Part shown: one piece after another, positions 5,221-11,795 of the stretch
How the letters are laid out: every line of letters begins with the position of its first letter
Numbering within the stretch: the first letter of the stretch is position 1
Assembly: GCA_002349055.1 (NCBI GenBank)
Contig: DECD01000040.1
Span: forward strand, 39,503 to 57,369
Direction of reading: 5' to 3'
Origin: Bacteroidales bacterium UBA2939
Lineage (GTDB): Bacteria > Bacteroidota > Bacteroidia > Bacteroidales > P3
Length of the DNA stretch: 17,867 nt
Made by a program: the position numbers and the translations under genes
Notes under the pieces: model-generated
The model's database searches: none
Told to the model about the DNA's origin: nothing
The model's input: the letters and a program-made list of their open reading frames with translations, nothing else

Positions 5221-7353
5221 CTATTCTTCCTCGGCGGCGGCTTCCTCGTAGGCCTTGAGGAGGGCCTGCTGGACGTCGGCGGGGACGAGCTCGTAGCTGC
5301 TGAAGGTCATGGTGAAGGTACCGCGGCCACTGGTGAGGGAGCTCAGGGCGGTGCAGTAGCGGTTCATCTCGGCCAAGGGAGCCTTGGCTTTCAGCGTGGT
5401 GTACTTGCCTTCGGCATCCATGCCCATGACGATGGCGCGGCGACCCTGCAGGTCGGTCATCACACCACCCTGTGCCTCGGTGGGCACGGTGACGGCGATG
5501 TCGTAGATAGGCTCCTTAATCTTCGGGGCAGCCTGTTTGAAGGCCTCGCGGAAGGCGGTACGGCCGGCAATTTTGAAGGCCGTTTCGTTGGAGTCGACGG
5601 GGTGCATCTTACCGTCGTAGATGTTGACGACGATGTCGCGGGCGTAGGAACCGGTCAGAGGACCCTGCTCCATCTTCTCCATGATACCCTTGAGGATGGC
5701 GGGCATGAAGCGGGCGTCGATCGAGCCGCCCACGATGCAGTTGTTGAAGACCAGCTTGCCGCCCCACTCCAGAGGATACTCCTGGGTGTCGCGGATGGGA
5801 TACTTGGTCTGGTTGGGCATGCCGTCGAAGTAAGGCTCGATGAGCATGTGCACCTCGCCGAACTGGCCGCTACCACCCGACTGTTTCTTGTGGCGGTACA
5901 TGGCTTCGGCGCTCTTGGTGATGGTCTCGCGGTAAGGGATGTTGGGGGCGGTGAAGTTGACGGCCAGCTTGTACTGGTTCTCGAAGTACCACTTCACGGT
6001 GTTGAGGTGGAGCTCACCCTGGCAGCCGAGGATGACCTGACGCAGCTCGCGGCTGTTCTCGAGCGTGAGGCTGCGGTCATAGGTGACGAGGTCCTTCAGC
6101 GCGGCGCCGACTTTCTCGTCGTCGTTGCTGTTGGCGGCCTTCACGGCGACGGTGTAGATGGGAGTCGGGAAGACGATTTCCTCGACGGCGTCGTCGGTGT
6201 TCTTCGGGGTGGTGAGGGTATGGTTGATCTTGACGTCTTTCAGCTTGATGGTGCAGACGATGTCGCCGGCGCAAGCCTTCTCGACGCGCTGGCGGTTGCT
6301 GCCGCTGCACACGAGCACCTGGCTGACGCGCTCCTTGCTCTGGTTGCAGGCGTTGACCACATCCTGGGCTTCGGCGAGCTCGCCGTCGTAGATGCGGAGG
6401 TAGGTGATTTCACCGAGGTTCTTATCCTTGGCGCTCTTGAAAGCGAAGGCGACGGTGGGGTTGGCGCCGTTGCTCTTCAGCTCCTTGCCGCCTTTGGTCT
6501 TCTTGGCATCGGCCACCTCGCAGGGGGCGGGGACGTTCTGGCAGATGAACTCGAGCAGACGGTTGACGCCGAAGTTCTCCTTGGCGCTGGTGCAGAGGAT
6601 GGGGAAGAGGTCGCGCTTGTCGATGGCGAGTTTGAGGGCCTTGGTGAGTTCCTCGGCGGTCAGGTCGCCATTTTCAAAATATTTCTCCATGAGGGCGTCG
6701 TCGGCAGCGGCGGCTTCCTCGACGAGGGCCATGCGCATCTCGGCGGCCTTGTCGGCATACTGGCTGGGGATGTCGGCCTCGGTGTACTTACCATCGGTGA
6801 AGGTGTACATCTTGTTGGCCACGATGTCGACCACCTGGTTGAAGCCGAGACCGGCGTTGGTGGGGAACTGAAGGACGGTGCACTTGCCGCCGAAGTAGTC
6901 CTTCAGCTGGTTGACGGTGTCGTCGAAGTTGGCCTTCTCGGCGTCGAGGTGGTTGACGACGAAGAGCATCGGGGTGTCGAGCTTGGTGGCGTAGCGGTTG
7001 GCGATTTCGGTGCCGACCTCGACGCCGCTCTGGGCGTTGACCACGACGACGGCGGCCTCGACCACGTTGAGGGCGCTGTCGAGCTCACCCTGGTAGTCGG
7101 CGAAGCCAGGCACATCGAGGATGTTCACCTTCTTGCCACCGAACTCGGTGTACATGAGGGTGTTCTCCACGGAGTAGCCGCGGTCGTGCTCGATGTCGCG
7201 ATAGTCGCTGATGGTGTTCTTGCTGTCCACGCTGCCACGACGGTTGATAAGGCCGCCGCAGAAGGCCATAGCCTCAGCCATGGAAGTCTTGCCCGATTTG
7301 GCGCCGCCCACGAGGGCGATGTTACGGATGTCCTGAGTCTGATAAATTTTCAT
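5221..7353 (-). CDS. fusA2: EF-G2-like translation factor with altered GTPase motifs
   Basis: A 710-aa protein with the full EF-G layout: G domain at 1 to about 280, then domains II, III, IV (GSGQFGEVHMLIEP, about 480 onward) and V (IYDIAVTVPTEAQGGVMTDLQGRRA). The P-loop is intact (GGAKSGKT, 16-23). Three other GTPase motifs depart from the EF-G consensus. The switch I 'RGIT' is R58-G-Y-S61. The switch II 'DTPGH' is D80-V-P-G-F84, so the catalytic His is Phe. 'NKxD' is N134-H-L-D137. A Bacteroides EF-G paralogue, EF-G2, is reported to support translation without GTP hydrolysis and to matter for gut colonisation; this gene fits that group, which is an inference. The C-terminus is acidic (AAAEEE). 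It has its own promoter and a leader of about 90 bases. Confidence 0.85.
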   Translation of the reverse strand: MKIYQTQDIRNIALVGGAKSGKTSMAEAMAFCGGLINRRGSVDSKNTISDYRDIEHDRGYSVENTLMYTEFGGKKVNILDVPGFADYQGELDSALNVVEAAVVVVNAQSGVEVGTEIANRYATKLDTPMLFVVNHLDAEKANFDDTVNQLKDYFGGKCTVLQFPTNAGLGFNQVVDIVANKMYTFTDGKYTEADIPSQYADKAAEMRMALVEEAAAADDALMEKYFENGDLTAEELTKALKLAIDKRDLFPILCTSAKENFGVNRLLEFICQNVPAPCEVADAKKTKGGKELKSNGANPTVAFAFKSAKDKNLGEITYLRIYDGELAEAQDVVNACNQSKERVSQVLVCSGSNRQRVEKACAGDIVCTIKLKDVKINHTLTTPKNTDDAVEEIVFPTPIYTVAVKAANSNDDEKVGAALKDLVTYDRSLTLENSRELRQVILGCQGELHLNTVKWYFENQYKLAVNFTAPNIPYRETITKSAEAMYRHKKQSGGSGQFGEVHMLIEPYFDGMPNQTKYPIRDTQEYPLEWGGKLVFNNCIVGGSIDARFMPAILKGIMEKMEQGPLTGSYARDIVVNIYDGKMHPVDSNETAFKIAGRTAFREAFKQAAPKIKEPIYDIAVTVPTEAQGGVMTDLQGRRAIVMGMDAEGKYTTLKAKAPLAEMNRYCTALSSLTSGRGTFTMTFSSYELVPADVQQALLKAYEEAAAEEE

Positions 7354-7407
7354 TGTTACTTTTTATTTATTTTATTTTTTATTTCATTCATTATTAAGAA
7401 TCTCCAT

Positions 7408-7430
7408 GTCTCCAAAGCCGATTCGGAGAC
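7408..7430 (-). promoter_or_regulatory. Leader hairpin of the EF-G2-like gene
   Basis: Within the 5' leader, GTCTCC (7408-7413) and GGAGAC (7425-7430) form a six-base-pair stem close to the predicted transcript start. The rest of the leader is A-rich and unstructured. A stabilising or regulatory role is possible but not shown. Confidence 0.35.
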
Positions 7431-7444
7431 ACGAAACGAGACGG

Positions 7445-7476
7445 CAAAGATACGAAAAGTTTTTTTTCTGCCGAAA
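7445..7476 (-). promoter_or_regulatory. Promoter of the EF-G2-like gene
   Basis: On the minus strand, TATCTTTG (7452 to 7445) matches the -7 consensus exactly. TTTC lies 20 bases upstream (7476 to 7473), one base away from the -33 TTTG. The predicted leader to the ATG at 7353 is about 90 bases. Confidence 0.65.
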
Positions 7477-7609
7477 AATATTTTCTCCCAATCACGAAAA
7501 ATTGTATCTATTCAGTAGAAAAAAAATATTATTCGTATAGAACATTAATATCCAAATGGCAATAGGAATAAAACACCCAGTCGGTTCAACACTTCCCCCC
7601 CACCGGGGA

Positions 7610-7708
7610 CGAATGGTGAAAATCGTTTATACACAAGCCGTCCATTGATATAATATCCTTGTTTTCAGTTTGCAAAATTTCAAAATGTTTCCGACATGGC
7701 CAAATAAA
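7610..7708 (-). pseudogene. Decayed partial copy of the kinase gene's promoter and start
   Basis: Positions 7615-7650 match 8451-8486 with one mismatch in 36, and 7652-7677 match 8591-8616 exactly. Similarity continues weakly to 7708 through the promoter. The two matching blocks are adjacent here but 104 bases apart at the intact gene, so the copy lost the segment equivalent to 8487-8590, which includes the start codon and about 33 codons. Its -7 box has decayed to AAATTTTG and the spacer has changed. No product is expected. Outside these blocks, 7477-7609 holds nothing I can identify. Confidence 0.75.
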
Positions 7709-7743
7709 AAAAATGCCTCCGACAGCAAAAAACATCGGAGGCA
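7706..7743 (-). terminator. Strong intrinsic terminator of the kinase gene
   Basis: On the minus strand TGCCTCCGA and TCGGAGGCA (7743-7735 and 7722-7714) form a perfect nine-base-pair stem with a 12-base loop, followed by eight T's (complement of 7706-7713). It starts about 22 bases after the stop codon at 7766. Confidence 0.85.
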
Positions 7744-7765
7744 AAGGGTCAAATCGGTTTTTTAG

Positions 7766-8584
7766 TTATTCATTTGTTATCTCTATATCAGTGGAGAAGG
7801 CCCGTGTGCCTCCTGCCTTTAGCGCGGGTACGTTGATTCGGATGTCGCAGTCTATCACGAAGATGTTTCCTTCACGCGAGCGTATCACATTTTCATCGTG
7901 CATGTCGCTAAGGTAGATATCAGGCGTTGCAAACGTCCAGTTATTCGGATTGATAAGGCTAAAGCCCATGTTCCTTGCAAATGTAGCAATTTCCGCATCG
8001 CTGATTTTAGAACCTTGTATATACGGCTGCTCTACAATGATTTGAAAATCGCCACTTCTAAATCTCCCAAATCCGACAACGGTCAACTTTGTTTCTGGGA
8101 AAAAAGCATTGTGCAATGAAATTCGATCCAAAGCAAGGATGGGTTGGATATAATAATCCAAGCCAATTGATTTCATCAAATTGAAACCATGCTGAAAAAC
8201 ATGAGCCTCTCCTCCTTCTGCTATTTGTTCTCCAAACAGATTGGAAAGGCTTTCATCCACATTGTCATACCAGCAGCCGACCTTTTTCGACCACTTCTCA
8301 ATTAGGCATTCCTGCGTCTTTCCTCGTTGGCACTCTTCTTCGAAACTGAGTTCGCCTGGAATTCTGCAATTTGCTGCAACATCTGCTGCCGCGAGTAAGG
8401 ATGCAACGACATGCGTTGCACCTCCCGTTGCGCAGCCATGCTGTTCGAACGGTGAAAATCGTTTATATACAAGCCGTCCATTGATAAATAGTTCTGCATA
8501 ATAATCAAGCATTTGCAGGCCCTCGGAGGTGAATCCACCGCTGATAATCGTGTCGATTTGCTTCCAAAAGTCCGCGTTTGTCAT
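7766..8584 (-). CDS. Kinase-like protein, 'polyvalent protein kinase' type
   Basis: A 272-aa protein. I chose the ATG at 8582-8584 (MTNADFWKQID); an upstream in-frame TTG lies inside the -7 box and cannot be the start. The C-terminal two thirds resemble the kinase-like domain found in polyvalent proteins of phages and conjugative elements. There is an EGGEAHVF nucleotide-loop-like segment, then VVGFGRFRSGDFQIIVEQPYI, then SDMHDENVI with D227, H229 and N232 laid out like the 'D-x-H-x-x-N' loop of aminoglycoside-type kinases, then FVIDCD with metal-binding D245. The N-terminal region (CATGGATHVVASLLAAAD) is unassigned. Usually this domain is part of a large mobile-element protein; here it stands alone between housekeeping genes in AT-rich DNA. 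The substrate is unknown. It has its own promoter and terminator. Confidence 0.7.
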   Translation of the reverse strand: MTNADFWKQIDTIISGGFTSEGLQMLDYYAELFINGRLVYKRFSPFEQHGCATGGATHVVASLLAAADVAANCRIPGELSFEEECQRGKTQECLIEKWSKKVGCWYDNVDESLSNLFGEQIAEGGEAHVFQHGFNLMKSIGLDYYIQPILALDRISLHNAFFPETKLTVVGFGRFRSGDFQIIVEQPYIQGSKISDAEIATFARNMGFSLINPNNWTFATPDIYLSDMHDENVIRSREGNIFVIDCDIRINVPALKAGGTRAFSTDIEITNE

Positions 8585-8611
8585 ACGTCCAATATCCTTG
8601 TTTTCAGTTTG

Positions 8612-8643
8612 CAAAAATACGACTTTTTCCCGATATGGCCAAA
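8612..8643 (-). promoter_or_regulatory. Promoter of the kinase gene
   Basis: On the minus strand TTTG (8643-8640), a 20-base spacer and TATTTTTG (8619-8612) match the consensus fully. The spacer starts GCCATATCGG and continues G-AAAAAG, nearly the same as in the tRNA-Leu promoter at 16507-16537. The leader would be about 25 bases. Confidence 0.8.
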
Positions 8644-8719
8644 TAAAAGTTCAAAAGGGGATACGGATAGCAATGAAGGAGGTGACAAAGGGGTATCTAC
8701 GACCTACCTCCACCCTACC

Positions 8720-8785
8720 ATCTCCTACCATGGTGGGAGATGAGTAGGAGTTGAGTAGGAGATGAGTAAGAGTTGAGTAAGAGTT
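8720..8785. repeat. 22-bp palindrome followed by four 11-bp tandem units
   Basis: ATCTCCTACCA and TGGTGGGAGAT (8720-8741) form a palindrome with one non-Watson-Crick pair. Immediately after it come GAGTAGGAGTT (8742-8752), GAGTAGGAGAT (8753-8763), GAGTAAGAGTT (8764-8774) and GAGTAAGAGTT (8775-8785). The region lies between two divergently transcribed genes. The remainder, 8786-8924, is AT-rich with T- and A-runs around 8832-8870 and no clear promoter box for the flippase gene. Confidence 0.7.
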
Positions 8786-8924
8786 GGTGCCTCTTAATAG
8801 TTAGTTTACAAGAGTTTATACAGAAGGGATTTTTTGTGTTTTTTTCGACACAATAAAAAAAAGTGTTTTCAGTTATTAAGGGGTATCAAATTTCACAATC
8901 GGATTGTCATAAACATTTAGAAGA

Positions 8925-10523
8925 ATGGGAGTTATCGCACGGCAGAGCATCAAGGGAGCCATCGCCAACTATCTGGGGGTGGCCATCGGGTTCTTTGTGC
9001 AGTTTTTCATCGTGACGCGCTACCTGAAGCCGGAGGAAATCGGGCTGACGCGCGTGCTGGTGGACGCGGCTATGCTCTTCTCGTCGCTGGCGCAGCTGGG
9101 TACTAACTCGTCGATTGTCAGGTTCTTCCCTTGGTTTAAGACAGACCCCTCAGTCAGCCCTTCTCGGGCTGACAGCTCCCCTAACTTAGGGGAGCAGCTA
9201 GATGGAATTGGCCCGCGAAGGGCTGACAGCTCCCCTAACTTAGGGGAGCAACCTGTTGCCAACCACGGTATCTTCGGTCTGAGCGTGCTGCTGCCTCTGG
9301 CGGGCTTCTTCATCTTCGCGCTGGCGTTCCTGGTCTTCCGCAATCCGCTGCTGGCCCTCTACAGCGAGAAGTCGCCCCTGCTGGCCGACTACTTCTACCT
9401 GCTGCCGATGCTGACGTTCTTCGCACTGTACACCACTGTGTTCGAGACCAATGCGTCGGTGCTGATGCGCATCACCACCCCCAGGTTGGTGCGCGAGGTG
9501 GGCATCAGGGTCTTCAACCTGGCGGCCTACCTGCTCTATGGATTCAACCTCATCTCGCTCGACGCCTTCGTATGGCTGTTCTGCGGCAGCTACGGGCTGG
9601 CCATGCTACTCAACCTGTTCTATCTGTTGAGTTTAGGACATATCTCGTTCCGCATCGACCGCCACTTCCTGACCCGCGAGAAGCGGCGCGAGATTGTGCG
9701 CTACACGTTCTTCATGACCGTCGTGGTGCTGGCGGGCAACATCCCGCTGTTCAACTCGCTCTTCCTCGGTGCCAAAGCCGGATTGGCGCTGACAGGTGTC
9801 TATACCATAGCCTCTTACATCGCCAATGTGGTCGAGGTGCCCTACCGCTCGCTGGGAGCCATCTCGCGGCCGGTCATCGCCACGGCGGTGAAAGAAGACC
9901 GCTGGGAGGAAGTGAACCGCCTCTGCCGGCAAATATCTCTCCACCAGATGCTTGTGAGCCTTCTCATCTTCTATGTCATCTGGATCAACATCGACGCCCT
10001 CTTCGCCGTCATCCCCAATGGGCAGGAGTATGTGGGCGGCGTGGGCGTGGTGTTCGCGCTGGGGCTGGCCAAGGTGGTCAACTCGTCCTTCTCGGTGGGC
10101 ACCGACATCCTCAACTACTCGCGCCATTACCCTTGGAGTCTGATTTTCATCACGATACTCACGGCCTCGGCCATCCTGTTCAACAGCACCTTCATCACCA
10201 CCATGGGCATCAGCGGCGCCGCCATAGCCACCCTCTGCGCCTACACGCTCTATTTTGTCCTCCTGCACAGCTACTTGTGGCGGAAGCTCAGGGTGAACGT
10301 CTTCTCCCTGGGGCAGCTCAAGATGGTGGTGGTTATCGTCGTCCTGCTGGGACTGGATTGGGCTTGGAGCCAATGGCTTACGCCCGCCATGGGGCTGAAC
10401 GCCATCGTCGGAGCCGCTTTGAAGACCGCCGTCCTCGGCACCCTGGCCGCCACCGCCGTCCTCGGCTGGCGTATTTCGCCCACGGTGAACGAGATGGTGC
10501 TCCGTTTCAAAAAAAAGTTGTAA
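8925..10523 (+). CDS. Polysaccharide/oligosaccharide flippase (Wzx/MATE-like)
   Basis: A 532-aa integral membrane protein with about twelve to fourteen hydrophobic segments. The start MGVIARQSIKGAIANYLGV and the following 'FFVQFFIVTRYLKPEEIGLTR' are typical of the MOP superfamily (polysaccharide synthesis flippases, MATE fold), which move undecaprenyl-linked sugars across the inner membrane for O-antigen, capsule or cell wall glycans. The C-terminal half keeps the family form (polysaccharide biosynthesis C). The loop between the second and third membrane segments has an extra 36 residues (74-109), two 18-aa units both ending RADSSPNLGEQ, encoded by palindromic DNA repeats. The protein ends in a lysine-rich tail. 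The next gene, prfA, has its -7 box on this gene's stop codon. The cargo is unknown, and no glycosyltransferases lie nearby. Confidence 0.85.
   Translation: MGVIARQSIKGAIANYLGVAIGFFVQFFIVTRYLKPEEIGLTRVLVDAAMLFSSLAQLGTNSSIVRFFPWFKTDPSVSPSRADSSPNLGEQLDGIGPRRADSSPNLGEQPVANHGIFGLSVLLPLAGFFIFALAFLVFRNPLLALYSEKSPLLADYFYLLPMLTFFALYTTVFETNASVLMRITTPRLVREVGIRVFNLAAYLLYGFNLISLDAFVWLFCGSYGLAMLLNLFYLLSLGHISFRIDRHFLTREKRREIVRYTFFMTVVVLAGNIPLFNSLFLGAKAGLALTGVYTIASYIANVVEVPYRSLGAISRPVIATAVKEDRWEEVNRLCRQISLHQMLVSLLIFYVIWINIDALFAVIPNGQEYVGGVGVVFALGLAKVVNSSFSVGTDILNYSRHYPWSLIFITILTASAILFNSTFITTMGISGAAIATLCAYTLYFVLLHSYLWRKLRVNVFSLGQLKMVVVIVVLLGLDWAWSQWLTPAMGLNAIVGAALKTAVLGTLAATAVLGWRISPTVNEMVLRFKKKL
9154..9250 (+). 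repeat. Palindromic repeats inserted in frame in the flippase gene
   Basis: An identical 31-bp block occurs at 9166-9196 and 9220-9250, 54 bp apart, so both are read in the same frame. Each block contains a near-perfect palindrome with arms GCTCCCCTAA and TTAGGGGAGC around one central base. In front of each block is a second hairpin (TCAGCCC with GGGCTGA at 9154-9172, and GCCC with GGGC at 9211-9223). There is no stop codon in this frame. Confidence 0.85.
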
Positions 10524-10528
10524 TTTTG
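10521..10528 (+). promoter_or_regulatory. -7 box of prfA on the flippase stop codon
   Basis: TAATTTTG matches TAnnTTTG, and its first three bases are the TAA stop codon of the flippase. The predicted start of transcription is within a few bases of the prfA ATG at 10537, giving a nearly leaderless message. No -33 TTTG is seen, so the promoter may be weak or the genes co-transcribed. Confidence 0.55.
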
Positions 10529-10536
10529 CAATCGCT

Positions 10537-11607
10537 ATGTTAGATAAATTAGAAGCCATATACTCTCGTTATCAGGAGATTGAACAACAGATGAACGACC
10601 CGCAGGTGACTGCGGACATGAAACGCTACGTGAAACTGAGCAAGGACTACAAGGACCTGCAACCCGTGGTGAAAGCCTACCACGAGTACAAGTCGCTGCT
10701 CGACACCATCGCCGAGTGCAAGGAGCTGCTCGAGAGCGAGAAAGACCCCGAGTTGCGCGAGATGGCCAAGGAGGAGCTCACCGCCGCCCAGGAGCGCCGC
10801 GAGCCCATGGAGGAGAACATCCGCCTGCTGCTCATCCCCGCCGACCCCACCGACTCGAAGAACGCCGTGGTGGAGATTCGCGGCGGCACGGGCGGCGACG
10901 AGGCCTGCATCTTCGCCGGCGACCTCTTCCGTATGTATACCCGCTTCTGCGAGAAGAAGCACTGGAAGATAGAAATCAACGACTTCAACGAGGGCACCTC
11001 GGGCGGATACAAGGACATCTCGTTCTCGGTCACCGGCGACGGTGCCTACGGCCTGCTGAAGTACGAGAGCGGCGTGCATCGCGTGCAGCGCGTCCCCGCC
11101 ACCGAGACCCAGGGCCGCATCCACACCAGCGCCGCCGGCGTGGTGGTGCTGCCCGAGGCCGAGGAGTTCGACGTGGAGCTGAATATGAACGACGTGCGCA
11201 TCGACACCTTCTGCGCCAGCGGCCCCGGCGGCCAGTGCGTCAACACCACCTACTCGGCCGTCCGCCTCACCCATATCCCCACCGGCATCGTGGTCAGCAT
11301 GCAGGACCAGAAGAGCCAGATTAAGAACAAGGAAAAGGCCATCAGCATCCTCCGCACCCGCCTCTACGAGCGCGAGTACAACAAGTACATGGAAGAACTC
11401 TCCAGCAAGCGCAAGACCATGGTAGCCACAGGCGACCGCAGCGAAAAGGTGCGCACCTACAACTATCCCCAGAGCCGCGTCACCGACCACCGCATCGGCT
11501 GGAGCATGCACAACCTGCCCGCCTTCATGGACGGCGACATCGAGGACTGCATCGAAGCCCTCCAGCTGGCAGAAAACGCCGAGAAGCTGAAGGCATCGGT
11601 GGGGTAA
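10537..11607 (+). CDS. prfA: Peptide chain release factor 1
   Basis: A 356-aa protein of normal RF1 length. RF1 reads UAA and UAG stop codons in the ribosomal A site and triggers release of the finished chain in the cytoplasm. The stop-codon recognition tripeptide is P187-A-T189 in RVPATETQGRIHTS, which separates RF1 from RF2 (SPF). The peptidyl-transferase motif is GGQ at 231-233 in ASGPGGQCVNTT. The C-terminal GDRSEKVRTYNYPQSRVTDHRIG is characteristic of the family. The N-terminal helical domain (YSRYQEIEQQMNDPQ) is complete. The start is 13 bases after the flippase stop. A purine-rich AAGGAG array follows the stop codon. Nothing is unusual in the protein. Confidence 0.97.
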   Translation: MLDKLEAIYSRYQEIEQQMNDPQVTADMKRYVKLSKDYKDLQPVVKAYHEYKSLLDTIAECKELLESEKDPELREMAKEELTAAQERREPMEENIRLLLIPADPTDSKNAVVEIRGGTGGDEACIFAGDLFRMYTRFCEKKHWKIEINDFNEGTSGGYKDISFSVTGDGAYGLLKYESGVHRVQRVPATETQGRIHTSAAGVVVLPEAEEFDVELNMNDVRIDTFCASGPGGQCVNTTYSAVRLTHIPTGIVVSMQDQKSQIKNKEKAISILRTRLYEREYNKYMEELSSKRKTMVATGDRSEKVRTYNYPQSRVTDHRIGWSMHNLPAFMDGDIEDCIEALQLAENAEKLKASVG

Positions 11608-11608
11608 C

Positions 11609-11642
11609 AAGGAGTTAAGGAGACAGGAGATAAGGAGATAAG
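11609..11642. repeat. AAGGAG-type short tandem repeat after prfA
   Basis: AAGGAGTT, AAGGAGAC, AGGAGAT and AAGGAGAT follow each other at 11609-11639, with a partial AAG after. The period is 7-8 bp. It starts two bases after the stop codon of prfA. I see no terminator hairpin with a T-run here. Confidence 0.55.
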
Positions 11643-11695
11643 ACAATAGTGTCACATAGGCAATAATAAACAACTGACTATTGATAACTTTTCCT

Positions 11696-11734
11696 CCACG
11701 TGGGATTCCATGTGGCGGATTTGCTGTATTTTTG
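11696..11734 (+). promoter_or_regulatory. Promoter with operator-like palindrome for the 1519-aa gene
   Basis: TATTTTTG at 11727-11734 matches the -7 consensus. In place of a clear -33 box there is an inverted repeat, CCACGTGG (11696-11703) and CCATGTGG (11708-11715) with a GATT spacer. Its position over the expected -33 region suggests a regulator-dependent or repressible promoter. Confidence 0.55.
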
Positions 11735-11740
11735 CATCTT

Positions 11741-11780
11741 GATAGGGAGTGCCCTATCAGATTGTAAAAGATTGTAAAAG
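11741..11780 (+). promoter_or_regulatory. 5'-terminal hairpin and repeated decamer in the leader
   Basis: GATAGGG (11741-11747) and CCCTATC (11752-11758) form a seven-base-pair hairpin with an AGTG loop at the predicted 5' end of the transcript. ATTGTAAAAG is then repeated twice (11761-11770, 11771-11780). Hairpins at a 5' end often protect mRNA; a role here is inferred. Confidence 0.4.
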
Positions 11781-11795
11781 AAAAACATAATCTTT

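Noticed and set aside
5206..7518. A 770-codon open frame on the plus strand, longer than the EF-G2 gene beneath it
   Set aside because: Its translation is a low-complexity run of Gly, Val, Leu, Asp and His typical of the antisense of a GC-biased gene, while the minus strand gives a complete translation factor with recognisable motifs.
10549..11673. A 374-codon minus-strand frame opposite prfA
   Set aside because: RF1 motifs on the plus strand are unmistakable and the antisense product is low-complexity.
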